Of a stretch of 13,265 bases of DNA, positions 1 through 5,977 are shown piece after piece; within the stretch, counting starts at the first letter, position 1; each line of letters opens with the position of its first letter. The translations under genes were made by a program, and so were the position numbers. The notes beneath the pieces are model-generated. The model was not told where the DNA came from and made no database searches. It saw only the letters and a program-made list of their open reading frames with translations. The stretch is from JAWWBG01 sp033721095 (GTDB lineage Bacteria; Actinomycetota; Nitriliruptoria; Nitriliruptorales; Nitriliruptoraceae). The stretch spans positions 1 to 13,265 of the forward strand of contig JAWWBG010000055.1 in assembly GCA_033721095.1 (NCBI GenBank). The letters run 5' to 3'.

Positions 1-155
1 ACGAGCTGCTCGACCAGACCAACATCGTCGGCGACGAAGGCTTCGTGAAGGAACGCATCGCCGCCTTCGCCGATTCGGGCGTGACCACCCTCAACGTGAC
101 GATCGTCGGAGACGGCCCCAAGACCCTCGAACAGGTTCGCCCCTGGATCGGTTGA
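1..155 (+). CDS. C-terminal end of probable LLM-class (F420-dependent) oxidoreductase, partial
   Basis: An open frame enters from the left edge (first full codon at 3) and stops at TGA 153-155, giving the last 50 residues. The tail contains a segment reading RIAAFADSGVTTLNV followed by TIVGDGPKTLEQV. This resembles the C-terminal helix-strand-helix of actinobacterial luciferase-like monooxygenases, where 'aGvttl.v' is common near the end. The family are (beta/alpha)8-barrel flavin/F420 enzymes that oxidise alcohols, lipids or xenobiotics in the cytoplasm. The stop is 28 nt before the next start, so it probably leads the same operon as the acyl-CoA dehydrogenase and thioesterase. Only the tail is visible and no cofactor-binding residue can be checked, so the family call is by resemblance. 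Confidence 0.6.
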   Translation, partial: ELLDQTNIVGDEGFVKERIAAFADSGVTTLNVTIVGDGPKTLEQVRPWIG

Positions 156-183
156 GCCTTCGTTTCAACGCACCGGAGGAACC

Positions 184-1335
184 ATGAGCACGCTGCCACG
201 GACCCTGTTCACCGAGGAGCACGAGGCCTTCCGCGAGGTCTGCGCGACCTTCGTCGAGAAGGAGTGCGTCCCGAACGCCGAGCGATGGCAGGAAGCGGGC
301 ATCGTCGACCGCGAGGTCTGGACGAAGGCCGGCGAGCACGGTCTGTTGGGCACGGCGGTCCCCACCGAGTACGGCGGTGGCGGGATGCCCGACTATCGCT
401 TCAACATGGTCCTCAACGAGGAGATGACGAAGCGACACGTCTCCGGCCCTGGCTTCGCCGTCCACAACGACGTGCTCTGGCCCTACCTGGAGCTGGCCAA
501 CGAGGAGCAGCGCCAGCGCTGGCTGCCGGGATTCTGCGACGGGTCGATCATCACGGCCGTCGCGATGAGCGAGCCCGCGGCCGGCAGCGACCTCCAGGGC
601 ATCAAGACCACCGCGGTCAAGCAGGATGACGGGTCGTGGCTCCTCAACGGGTCGAAGACCTTCATCACGAACGGGATCCTGTCGGACCTGGTCGTCGTGT
701 TCGCCAAGACCGACCCCGAGGCCGGCCACATGGGGTTCTCACTGCTCGTCGTCGAACGCGGCATGGAGGGCTTCGAGCGTGGTCGCAACCTCGACAAGAT
801 CGGCTTGAAGGACCAGGACACGGCCGAGCTGTTCTTCGACAACGTCACGATCCCCGCCGAGAACCTGCTTGGCACCGAGGGGCATGGCTTCCTGCACCTG
901 ATGAACAACCTGCCCCAGGAGCGGCTGTGCATCTCGGTCATCGCGGCGACGGCGGTGCGTGAGATCCTCAACGAGACGATCCAGTACTGCCGCGAGCGTG
1001 AGGCGTTCGGCCGCTCCATCGGCAAGTTCCAGCACATTCGCTTCGAGCTGGCCGAGATGGCGACCGAGGCCGACGTCTGCACGGCCTACATCGATCGTTG
1101 CGTCGAGCTGCACGTCGCCGGTGAGCTCGACCATGTCCAGGCCGCCAAGGCCAAGTGGTGGTCGACCGAGCTCCAGAAGCGGACCGTGGACCGGTGCCTG
1201 CAGCTGTTCGGTGGCTACGGCTACATGACTGAGTTCCCGATCAGCAAGGCGTTCGTCGACTCCCGCATCCAGACGATCTACGGCGGGACGACCGAGATCA
1301 TGAAGGAAATTGTCGGCCGAGCGATGGGGTTCTGA
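184..1335 (+). CDS. Acyl-CoA dehydrogenase, long-chain (LCAD)-like
   Basis: This 383-aa FAD flavoprotein probably oxidises an acyl-CoA to the trans-2-enoyl-CoA and passes electrons to ETF. Domains: N-terminal helical about 1-120, beta middle about 121-225, C-terminal helical about 230-383. Visible motifs are AMSEPAAGSD (127-136), the arginine loop in EAFGR (to R277), the FAD-contacting QLFGGYG (340-346) and IYGGTTEIMKE (365-375). The C-terminal motif has Gly where medium/short-chain enzymes carry their catalytic Glu (IYEGT). The base is therefore expected at Glu246 in LPQERL, as in LCAD and isovaleryl-CoA dehydrogenase. Length is normal. The ATG is supported by GGAGGA at 175-180. A thioesterase follows after one base. 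It is roughly half identical by eye to the second dehydrogenase at 4744-5907. Substrate unknown. Confidence 0.95.
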   Translation: MSTLPRTLFTEEHEAFREVCATFVEKECVPNAERWQEAGIVDREVWTKAGEHGLLGTAVPTEYGGGGMPDYRFNMVLNEEMTKRHVSGPGFAVHNDVLWPYLELANEEQRQRWLPGFCDGSIITAVAMSEPAAGSDLQGIKTTAVKQDDGSWLLNGSKTFITNGILSDLVVVFAKTDPEAGHMGFSLLVVERGMEGFERGRNLDKIGLKDQDTAELFFDNVTIPAENLLGTEGHGFLHLMNNLPQERLCISVIAATAVREILNETIQYCREREAFGRSIGKFQHIRFELAEMATEADVCTAYIDRCVELHVAGELDHVQAAKAKWWSTELQKRTVDRCLQLFGGYGYMTEFPISKAFVDSRIQTIYGGTTEIMKEIVGRAMGF

Positions 1336-1336
1336 G

Positions 1337-1804
1337 ATGAGCGCACAATCCATGCAGGGCCTCGATCTCGAGGCCGCCAAGCAGCTCGCGATCGGGACGA
1401 TCCCGTTCATCGAGCGCACCGGCGTCGAGCTGCTCGAGCTCGAGCCCGGCCGGTTGAAGGCGAAGATGCCGTTTGAGCCGAACATCAACCACATCGGGAC
1501 GATGTACGCCGGCGCGCTCTACACGCTCGCCGAGTTCCCGGGCGGCGTCGTCTTCTTCTCGATCTTCGACGTCAGCAAGTACTACCCGATCATCCGCGAG
1601 CAGACGATCAAGTTCCTCAAGCCGGCCACGACCGACATCACGATCGACGTCTCGATCACGCAGGAGGACGTGGACCGGATCTCCGCGGAGATCGACGAGC
1701 ACGGCAAGGCCAACTGGACCTGGGAGGTCGAGCTGGTTGACGAGAACGGTGTCGTGGTCGCCGTGAGCACGAACCACTACCAGGGTCGCGCCCTCGGCCG
1801 CTGA
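1337..1804 (+). CDS. Hotdog-fold thioesterase (YiiD C-terminal/PaaI-like)
   Basis: A 155-aa single-domain protein that probably hydrolyses acyl-CoA thioesters in the cytoplasm. It has the pattern of hotdog thioesterases. GVELLELEPGRLKAKMPF (29-46) forms the first strands, and NINHIGTMYAGALYTLAE (49-66) spans the active-site loop and start of the central helix. A later strand pair carries ISAEIDEHGKANWTWEVELVDENG. The NHxGTM-x-aGaLy motif is typical of the YiiD C-terminal domain/DUF4442-like branch. I chose the ATG at 1337, one base after the dehydrogenase stop, which implies reinitiation after termination. There is no strong Shine-Dalgarno, and a second in-frame ATG lies at 1352. With the dehydrogenase it fits fatty-acid or other acyl-CoA turnover. 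A conserved-loop hairpin begins 14 nt after its stop. Confidence 0.85.
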   Translation: MSAQSMQGLDLEAAKQLAIGTIPFIERTGVELLELEPGRLKAKMPFEPNINHIGTMYAGALYTLAEFPGGVVFFSIFDVSKYYPIIREQTIKFLKPATTDITIDVSITQEDVDRISAEIDEHGKANWTWEVELVDENGVVVAVSTNHYQGRALGR

Positions 1805-2072
1805 TCTCGTTTGGGAGCAGAGGGGCTGGCACGCCCACTCGCTTGCTGCCAAAAGCTCTTGAGTTGCTGCGCGAGTGGCCCCGCCAGCCCCTCTCTCGAC
1901 CACGGGGTTGGTGACGAGGGCCGTCGCGGCTCATGTCGGGCGTCATCGCATGCCGGGGCGCTCGCCGGTTTCAAATGGGCGACGTCACCACGCGCGACCG
2001 GGAGTGAGAGCGGCTACGCGATGGCGACAGCTTGTGAAACTCGGCGCGGAGTTCGCCGTGGCTACAGCGTCC
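1805..2072. other. Intergenic region between convergent genes
   Basis: This 268-nt gap separates the plus-strand thioesterase from the minus-strand TPR gene. It holds the large hairpin at 1819-1894. Short open frames here show no recognisable domain and the ones on the plus strand run straight into the antisense of the TPR gene, so I see no gene in 1895-2072. Confidence 0.7.
1819..1894 (+). repeat. Hairpin element, copy A (24-nt arms, 28-nt conserved loop)
   Basis: Left arm 1819-1842 pairs with right arm 1871-1894 at 21 of 24 positions; mismatches are at arm positions 13, 14 and 16. With a one-base bulge at 1818, bases 1815-1817 can add three more pairs with 1895-1897. The loop 1843-1870 starts and ends with the direct repeat TTGCTGC. 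Copy B at 4646-4721 (minus strand) has the same arm and loop lengths, a 24/28 identical loop, and stem differences that are largely compensatory. The element starts 14 nt after the thioesterase stop. No U-tract follows on either strand, so it is not a classic intrinsic terminator. It could still act as a bidirectional 3'-end structure or be a dispersed mobile repeat. Confidence 0.85.
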
Positions 2073-3353
2073 TCATGTCGCTTCCGCGAGCCAAGCGCTG
2101 TCGGACGGGCTGGGACGACGGTCGAGGCGCTGCTCGAGCCGGAGCACCGCATCTTTCAGGCGGCCGGCACCGATAAGGGCGCGGATCAAGGTGTCCTCGA
2201 AGACTTCACGTTGCGCGAGGGATCCTCCGATCCGATCCATGTACCGCCCGGCCCGCACGAGGTGGTCCGCAGCTACGCCGGGCTCGTCCTGCACGTAAGC
2301 AGACAGACCGTGGGCAAGGTCGGGAAGCATCTGCGCACACCCGGGCACCTCGGACGCCGCTGCCGTGTCGGCGAGGCGGTCGAGCGCCTCCGCGTCGGCC
2401 ATCGCCGCCAGCGCAAGTGCGACGTGGTAGCCGACGGCCACGGCTGGCGGGTCGGAAACGAGGGTGCTCGCCAGTTTCCCGATGGGGGGGCTGACAGGAT
2501 CGCTCCCGTTGGGCACGAGACCATGGAGTTGGCAGCGCCAGAGCAAGGAGCTGCCGTCGAACAACCGTCCCGGTGTGTCAGCGGCTCCGCATCGGCGGTA
2601 GCGGTCCAGGACCATCTCGGTGTTGCCCAGGGCAAGATCGTGCAGGGCTGCATGCCACACCAGGTGGCCGAGGTAGTCCGCCTCTTGGTCCGCAGTCGGG
2701 AGCCATTCGTTCAACCATTGGACTCCGGCCGCGTGCTCCCCCGCCTCGTAGCGAACGTGTGCGATCGGATGTGCGCCAACGATGCAGACCGGGTCGAGTT
2801 CGAGCGAGTGCTGTCCCAGCCGTTCCGCTTCGTCAAGGTCCAGCCGTTCTGCGGCTTCCATGGCCAGGTGGCCCAACAGCGCCGGGTCCTCTCCCACGAC
2901 TCGGATGGTTCGATGGATGCGGTCAGCCGCTTCCGTGATGAGGTCAGCATCGGCAGACATCTCTAGGTGCGGCATCAGATGTGCCATTGCAAGCATGTCG
3001 GTAGGGAACTCGTCGTGATGCCGCCTCCAGGTGTCCAAGGATGGCCACCGTCCGCGCTCGATGGTCTCCGAGACCGCGTAGACGTACGATCGTTCCCACT
3101 CGTAGGCGGCGTGCCCGTCGACAGCGGCAGCCAGTTCCACGTCCGCATCCCGGTCCGGCAGCCTTCCGAGGTGGGCCTGCAACGCTGCCGTGGCGCGAGC
3201 GATCGCGAAGTCAGGGTCCGCCTCAATGACTGCGGCCAGCGCCTCCGGGACTCCGGATAGGAACCGATCGAGCCGTACCCGGAAGTCACGCCAGACTTCA
3301 GCAACATCCTCGGTGGTTGAAAGCGGCTGTCCCTGCGCGTCCGTGACACCCAT
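2073..3353 (-). CDS. TPR-like protein of the TTC38 type
   Basis: A helical protein of about 426 aa, probably cytoplasmic with no signal peptide or membrane segment. The middle reads like tetratricopeptide-repeat protein 38 relatives. It has a helix pair ending in HPIAHVRYEAGEHAAGVQWL, then the segment LGHLVWHAALHDLALGNTEMVLDRY, then SLLWRCQLHG, matching the family's 'HvaHv.e..g', 'H..WH.AL..l..G....al..YD' and 'S.lwRl.l.G' signatures. Later helices continue to the C-terminus. The molecular role of this family is not established. The open frame extends to a TTG at 3392 and an ATG at 3377. I prefer ATG 3353 because GGAG lies five bases upstream and GGAGGG just before that. The gene faces the thioesterase and is divergent from the small gene at 3557. 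It lies between the two hairpin copies. Confidence 0.75.
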   Translation of the reverse strand: MGVTDAQGQPLSTTEDVAEVWRDFRVRLDRFLSGVPEALAAVIEADPDFAIARATAALQAHLGRLPDRDADVELAAAVDGHAAYEWERSYVYAVSETIERGRWPSLDTWRRHHDEFPTDMLAMAHLMPHLEMSADADLITEAADRIHRTIRVVGEDPALLGHLAMEAAERLDLDEAERLGQHSLELDPVCIVGAHPIAHVRYEAGEHAAGVQWLNEWLPTADQEADYLGHLVWHAALHDLALGNTEMVLDRYRRCGAADTPGRLFDGSSLLWRCQLHGLVPNGSDPVSPPIGKLASTLVSDPPAVAVGYHVALALAAMADAEALDRLADTAAASEVPGCAQMLPDLAHGLSAYVQDEPGVAADHLVRAGRYMDRIGGSLAQREVFEDTLIRALIGAGRLKDAVLRLEQRLDRRPSPSDSAWLAEAT

Positions 3354-3371
3354 TACGTCTCCAGTCCCTCC
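3354..3371 (-). promoter_or_regulatory. Ribosome-binding region that decides the TPR gene start
   Basis: Read on the minus strand, this segment holds GGAGGG followed by GGAG, with five bases between the second purine block and ATG 3353. Neither the ATG at 3377 nor the TTG at 3392 has a comparable site, which favours the shorter protein. Confidence 0.5.
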
Positions 3372-3489
3372 AGGCATGATGCCAGAGACCAAGGGCAGCG
3401 GACGCGTCGAGTTCGCCTATTGCATCACCTCCAGAACGACGCGGCCGACACGCGAGTGGCCGCCAGACGGATGGCCCATATCCGCCGCT

Positions 3490-3532
3490 ACAACCACGGG
3501 CTGGGTTGTGGGAAGCCTGAGCGCGATATCGA
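3490..3532 (+). promoter_or_regulatory. Weak promoter-like element with overlapping dyad
   Basis: A -35-like TTGTGG (3506-3511) and a -10-like TATCGA (3527-3532) are 15 bases apart upstream of the 125-aa gene. A perfect 6-bp dyad, ACAACC (3490-3495) with GGTTGT (3504-3509), overlaps the -35 box in an operator-like arrangement. All of this is inferred from short motifs and could be chance. Confidence 0.22.
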
Positions 3533-3556
3533 TCGTCGCCGTGGCACCATCGCCAC

Positions 3557-3934
3557 ATGTCAGGCCGTCCCGATCCGTCACTCATGATCCTCCGCGCAGT
3601 TCGCGGCGAGGACGACATGGCGGAGACAGTCGCGGCGCTCGGGATCAGGGTCACCGAGTCCGCTCGCCAGTTTGAACTTGACATCCCATCGGATGTCCCA
3701 GTCGTTGCGCCCTCTGTCGGCGACGTAGCGCGAGGCTTGTTGGCTTCCTGGGCCCGGGGCGGCGCGTTCCTGCAGACGTGGGCGAAGTACGTACTGGGGC
3801 TCCTCGACGTCGATCTTGGCGCCCTTGAGGACTACCCGTCGGGCGAGCTCATCCTCGCGGGGATCTGGGATGCCGCTGCCGGCGAAGCGGTCACTGACCA
3901 GTCGCTTGATGCGGCACGCGCCGCCGTCGAATAA
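3557..3934 (+). CDS. Hypothetical protein, unrecognised family
   Basis: A 125-aa probably soluble protein that I cannot name. There is no signal peptide or membrane span. The N-terminal third looks strand-rich. From about residue 55 it turns helical (DVARGLLASWARGGAFLQTW, then a short acidic stretch), and it ends with GELILAGIWDAAAGEAVTDQSL. The overall form, with a helix carrying '..l..g.WDA..ge.v' near the end, resembles small conserved actinobacterial proteins of unknown role, some of which travel with toxin systems; this is inference only. Start choice is uncertain: ATG 3557 has no Shine-Dalgarno, and in-frame ATGs follow at 3584 and 3617. It ends 104 nt before the antitoxin gene on the same strand and lies between the two hairpins. 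Confidence 0.6.
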   Translation: MSGRPDPSLMILRAVRGEDDMAETVAALGIRVTESARQFELDIPSDVPVVAPSVGDVARGLLASWARGGAFLQTWAKYVLGLLDVDLGALEDYPSGELILAGIWDAAAGEAVTDQSLDAARAAVE

Positions 3935-4004
3935 GCGCCGTTCTCGGATGGGCGCGTCGTGCTGCCGTCAGTTGTTGCGAAGACGCGAGCCCGATGACCT
4001 ACGG

Positions 4005-4032
4005 TTGCTTGTTGGTATCAAAGCGGTATCAT
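4005..4032 (+). promoter_or_regulatory. Promoter of the toxin-antitoxin operon, probably giving a leaderless mRNA
   Basis: TTGCTT (4005-4010) and TATCAT (4027-4032) are separated by 16 bases, a good sigma-70-type fit in an otherwise GC-rich stretch. The expected start of transcription, about seven bases after the -10 box, falls at 4039, the A of the antitoxin ATG. No Shine-Dalgarno precedes that ATG, so the transcript is likely leaderless, which is common in actinobacteria. Confidence 0.55.
4014..4031 (+). promoter_or_regulatory. Direct-repeat operator of the antitoxin
   Basis: GGTATCA occurs twice, at 4014-4020 and 4025-4031, with an 11-base period, about one helical turn. The second copy overlaps the -10 box and the first fills the spacer. 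Ribbon-helix-helix antitoxins commonly bind such short repeats cooperatively and repress their own operon; assigning this site to the neighbouring antitoxin is inference. Confidence 0.5.
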
Positions 4033-4038
4033 AAAGTG

Positions 4039-4245
4039 ATGGCACTCACACTTCGTACTGATGACGAGCTTGAGCAGGCACTGGATGCCCTGTCCGAGGC
4101 TGAAGGCCTCTCGCGACAGGAGGTGATTCGGAGGGCCGTGCTCGAGCGGTATGAGCGGGCGGGGCACCGGGAGCGGGTCGCGGCCAGTGCTGATCGGATG
4201 GTCGAGCGGTGGGGCGACGTGCTCGACCGCCTCGGTTCGGTGTGA
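4039..4245 (+). CDS. Ribbon-helix-helix (CopG/Arc-type) antitoxin
   Basis: A 68-aa protein with the order strand, helix, turn, helix. ALTLRTDDELEQALDALSEAEGL is followed by SRQEVIRRAVLERYE, the classic RHH pattern in which the first strand contacts DNA as a dimer and 'sr.evir.av' starts the second helix. The remaining tail (about residues 42-68, containing ADRMVERWGDVLDRL) is a predicted helix likely to wrap the toxin. Role: neutralise the Doc protein encoded next and repress the operon. I chose ATG 4039 over an upstream in-frame ATG at 3994, because the extra residues would read through the promoter and repeats and break the usual RHH N-terminus. Its TGA overlaps the toxin's GTG by four bases (GTGA). 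Confidence 0.82.
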   Translation: MALTLRTDDELEQALDALSEAEGLSRQEVIRRAVLERYERAGHRERVAASADRMVERWGDVLDRLGSV

Positions 4246-4607
4246 CCGAGATCGAGTACCTCGAACTCGAGGATCTCCTCGAGCTCGTGCGCGTCCTCGG
4301 CGCGGGTCCAGTCCGCGACGTCGGCCTGCTCGACGCCGCTTGCGCTCGTCCCCAATCGTCGGCGTTCGGGACCGACGCCTACGGCACGCTCGAGTTGAAG
4401 GCCGCGGCGCTGCTCCATTCGATCGTGCCCAATCACGCCCTCGTTGATGGGAACAAGCGGCTGGGCTGGCTGGCGACGTCCGTGTTCCTCGATCTCAACG
4501 GGCACCCACCTTCGATGGCCGACGACGCAGCATTTGAGCTCGTCATGCAGGTCGCCGAGGGCAGGCTCGACGTCGAGGAGATCGCCGAGCGCCTCGGCAG
4601 CGACTAG
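4242..4607 (+). CDS. Doc/Fic-fold toxin (death-on-curing family)
   Basis: A 121-aa Fic-fold protein whose length fits Doc. The N-terminal region LELEDLLELVRVLGAGPVRDVGLLDAACARPQSS matches the family's 'r..glLesAlarPq' segment. The active-site loop is HALVDGNKRLGW (65-76), with His65, Asp69, Asn71, Lys72 and Arg73. The Lys replaces the glycine of canonical AMP-transferring Fic (HPFxxGNGR), as in Doc enzymes. The best known of these, from phage P1, phosphorylates EF-Tu and stops translation; activity here is inferred. Start: GTG 4242 overlaps the antitoxin stop by four bases, giving translational coupling. Phd is the usual Doc partner; here the partner is an RHH protein. A hairpin follows 38 nt after the stop. 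Confidence 0.88.
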   Translation: MTEIEYLELEDLLELVRVLGAGPVRDVGLLDAACARPQSSAFGTDAYGTLELKAAALLHSIVPNHALVDGNKRLGWLATSVFLDLNGHPPSMADDAAFELVMQVAEGRLDVEEIAERLGSD

Positions 4608-4645
4608 CTCGACGGCCAATCTCCTGCACGGCAGGTTGCTGAGAG

Positions 4646-4721
4646 GAGTGGGACGCCAGGGTCACTCGCGCAGCAACTCAAGGGTCTTCGGCAGCAAGCG
4701 ATTGAGCATGGTGGCCCACTC
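4646..4721 (-). repeat. Hairpin element, copy B (24-nt arms, 28-nt conserved loop)
   Basis: Arms 4646-4669 and 4698-4721 pair at 19 of 24 positions and enclose a 28-nt loop (4670-4697). The 39-nt core 4663-4701 matches the reverse complement of 1839-1877 at 35 positions: 20/20 at 4663-4682, 3/7 in the loop centre, and 12/12 at 4690-4701. Arm sequences differ from copy A at the base of the stem yet stay paired. It lies in the convergent gap between the Doc gene and the second acyl-CoA dehydrogenase, 22 nt past the latter's stop. Relative to that dehydrogenase it has the same orientation as copy A has to the first acyl-CoA dehydrogenase unit. No U-tract follows. Confidence 0.8.
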
Positions 4722-4743
4722 GGGGATCACAACCGATCTGCGA

Positions 4744-5907
4744 TCACAGGCCGTAGTGGCGGCCGATGATCTCCTTCATGATCTCGTTGGTGCCGGCGTA
4801 GATCGAGGTCACCCGCATGTCTGCGTAGGCACGGGCGATGGGGAACTCCCACATGAACCCGTAGCCGCCGTGCAGCTGGACGCCCATGTCGACGACCTCG
4901 TTGACGGTCTCGGTCGAGAAGTACTTGGCCATCGCGGCCTGCTCTGCCGACAGCTCCTTGCCGTCGGCCACGTGCTCAAGCAGACACCGGTCCACGAACT
5001 CGCGGCAGACCGCCATCCGGGTGGCCATCTCGGCCCAGATGAACTTGGAGTTCTGGAACGAGCCGATGGGCTTCCCGAACGCCGTGCGCTCGCGGATGTA
5101 ATCGAGGGTCCAGTCGACGGCGGCCTCGCCGGTCGCCGTGACACCGACGGCCACCGACAGTCGTTCCTGGGCGAGGTTCTCCACGAGGTACTTGAAGCCG
5201 AGGCCCTCCTCGCCGAGGAGGTTCTCGGCAGGCACGCGAACGTCGGTGAAGAACAGCTCGGCGGTGTCCTGCGCCTTGAGCCCAACCTTGTTGAGGTTGC
5301 GGCCGCGCTCGAAGCCCTCCATCCCGCGCTCGATCACCAACAGGCTCATGCCCTCGTGGCGCTTGGTCGGGTCGGTCTTGACAGCCGTGATCACCAGGTC
5401 GGCGTTGATGCCGTTGGTGATGAACGTCTTGGCCCCGTTCACCAGGTAGGAGCCGTCCTCCTGCTTGATCGCTGTCGTCTGGATCCCGGCCAGGTCACTG
5501 CCGGTCGCCGGCTCGGTCATCGCAATGGCCGTGATGGCCTCGCCGCTCGCCATCTTCGGGAACCACCGCTGCTTCTGTTCCTCGGTCGCGATTCGCAGGA
5601 AGTAGGGCACGACGATGTCGTTGTGGAGGCCGAAGCCGACGCCGCTCGCGTTGACGTACCCGAGTTCCTCGCCGATGATCGCGTTGTAACGGAAGTCGGG
5701 GATCCCGCCGCCGCCGTACTCGGTCGGCACGTCCGTGCACAACAGCCCCGTCGCGCCGGCCTTCTCCCAGATGTCCCGGGGGACGATCGAGTCCTTCTCC
5801 CACTGCTCGTGGTGGGGGACGATCTCGTTCTCCACGAACGACCGCACGAGGTCACGGAACGCGTCGTGCTCCTCGTCGAAGATCGTTCGTCCGAACAGCG
5901 TCTCCAC
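4744..5907 (-). CDS. Acyl-CoA dehydrogenase, long-chain (LCAD)-like, second copy
   Basis: A 387-aa FAD-dependent acyl-CoA dehydrogenase, full length. Motifs are PTEYGGGGIPD in the N-domain, AMTEPATGSD (129-138) in the middle domain, TAFGKPIGSFQ after the central helix, QLHGGYG (344-350) and IYAGTNEIMKEIIGR (369-383). As in the plus-strand paralogue, the IYxGT motif lacks the medium-chain catalytic Glu, and Glu248 in LAQERL is the expected base. The GTG start at 5907 is preceded by AGGAG at 5913-5917 with good spacing, and the upstream region up to the divergent membrane-protein gene is short. It faces the toxin-antitoxin pair, is divergent from the gene at 5990, and has no operon partner in view. 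Substrate chain length cannot be read from sequence. Confidence 0.95.
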   Translation of the reverse strand: METLFGRTIFDEEHDAFRDLVRSFVENEIVPHHEQWEKDSIVPRDIWEKAGATGLLCTDVPTEYGGGGIPDFRYNAIIGEELGYVNASGVGFGLHNDIVVPYFLRIATEEQKQRWFPKMASGEAITAIAMTEPATGSDLAGIQTTAIKQEDGSYLVNGAKTFITNGINADLVITAVKTDPTKRHEGMSLLVIERGMEGFERGRNLNKVGLKAQDTAELFFTDVRVPAENLLGEEGLGFKYLVENLAQERLSVAVGVTATGEAAVDWTLDYIRERTAFGKPIGSFQNSKFIWAEMATRMAVCREFVDRCLLEHVADGKELSAEQAAMAKYFSTETVNEVVDMGVQLHGGYGFMWEFPIARAYADMRVTSIYAGTNEIMKEIIGRHYGL

Positions 5908-5977
5908 GTGCGCTCCTGTGGTCGTCGACGCTCACCGTAGCGCCGGTCACAACACGGTTGAATGTCGTTCAGGGTCG

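Noticed and set aside
1276..1311. Apparent loss of the catalytic Glu in the IYGGT motif
   Set aside because: LCAD and isovaleryl-CoA dehydrogenases carry the base at another position (here Glu246 in QERL), so the enzyme is not predicted to be dead.
739..1494. 251-residue open frame on the minus strand
   Set aside because: Antisense shadow of the first acyl-CoA dehydrogenase and thioesterase.
1839..1877. Repeat core as a remnant of coding sequence (similar short translations, GHSRSNSR, at both copies)
   Set aside because: The similarity covers only 39 nt, the stems change in a base-pair-preserving way rather than a codon-preserving way, and no longer shared protein is visible.
1819..1894. 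Hairpin A as an ordinary intrinsic terminator
   Set aside because: No U-tract follows on either strand, the loop is 28 nt and conserved in sequence, and a second copy shares the loop; a termination role is possible but does not explain the conservation.
1875..2966. 363-residue open frame on the plus strand
   Set aside because: It lies opposite the TTC38-like gene, shows no domain, and its first part crosses the hairpin region; the minus-strand protein has family-like segments.
4444..5940. 498-residue open frame on the plus strand
   Set aside because: It is the antisense of the second acyl-CoA dehydrogenase, whose motifs are unmistakable on the minus strand, and it also runs through Doc in another frame; its composition is a GC-rich shadow.
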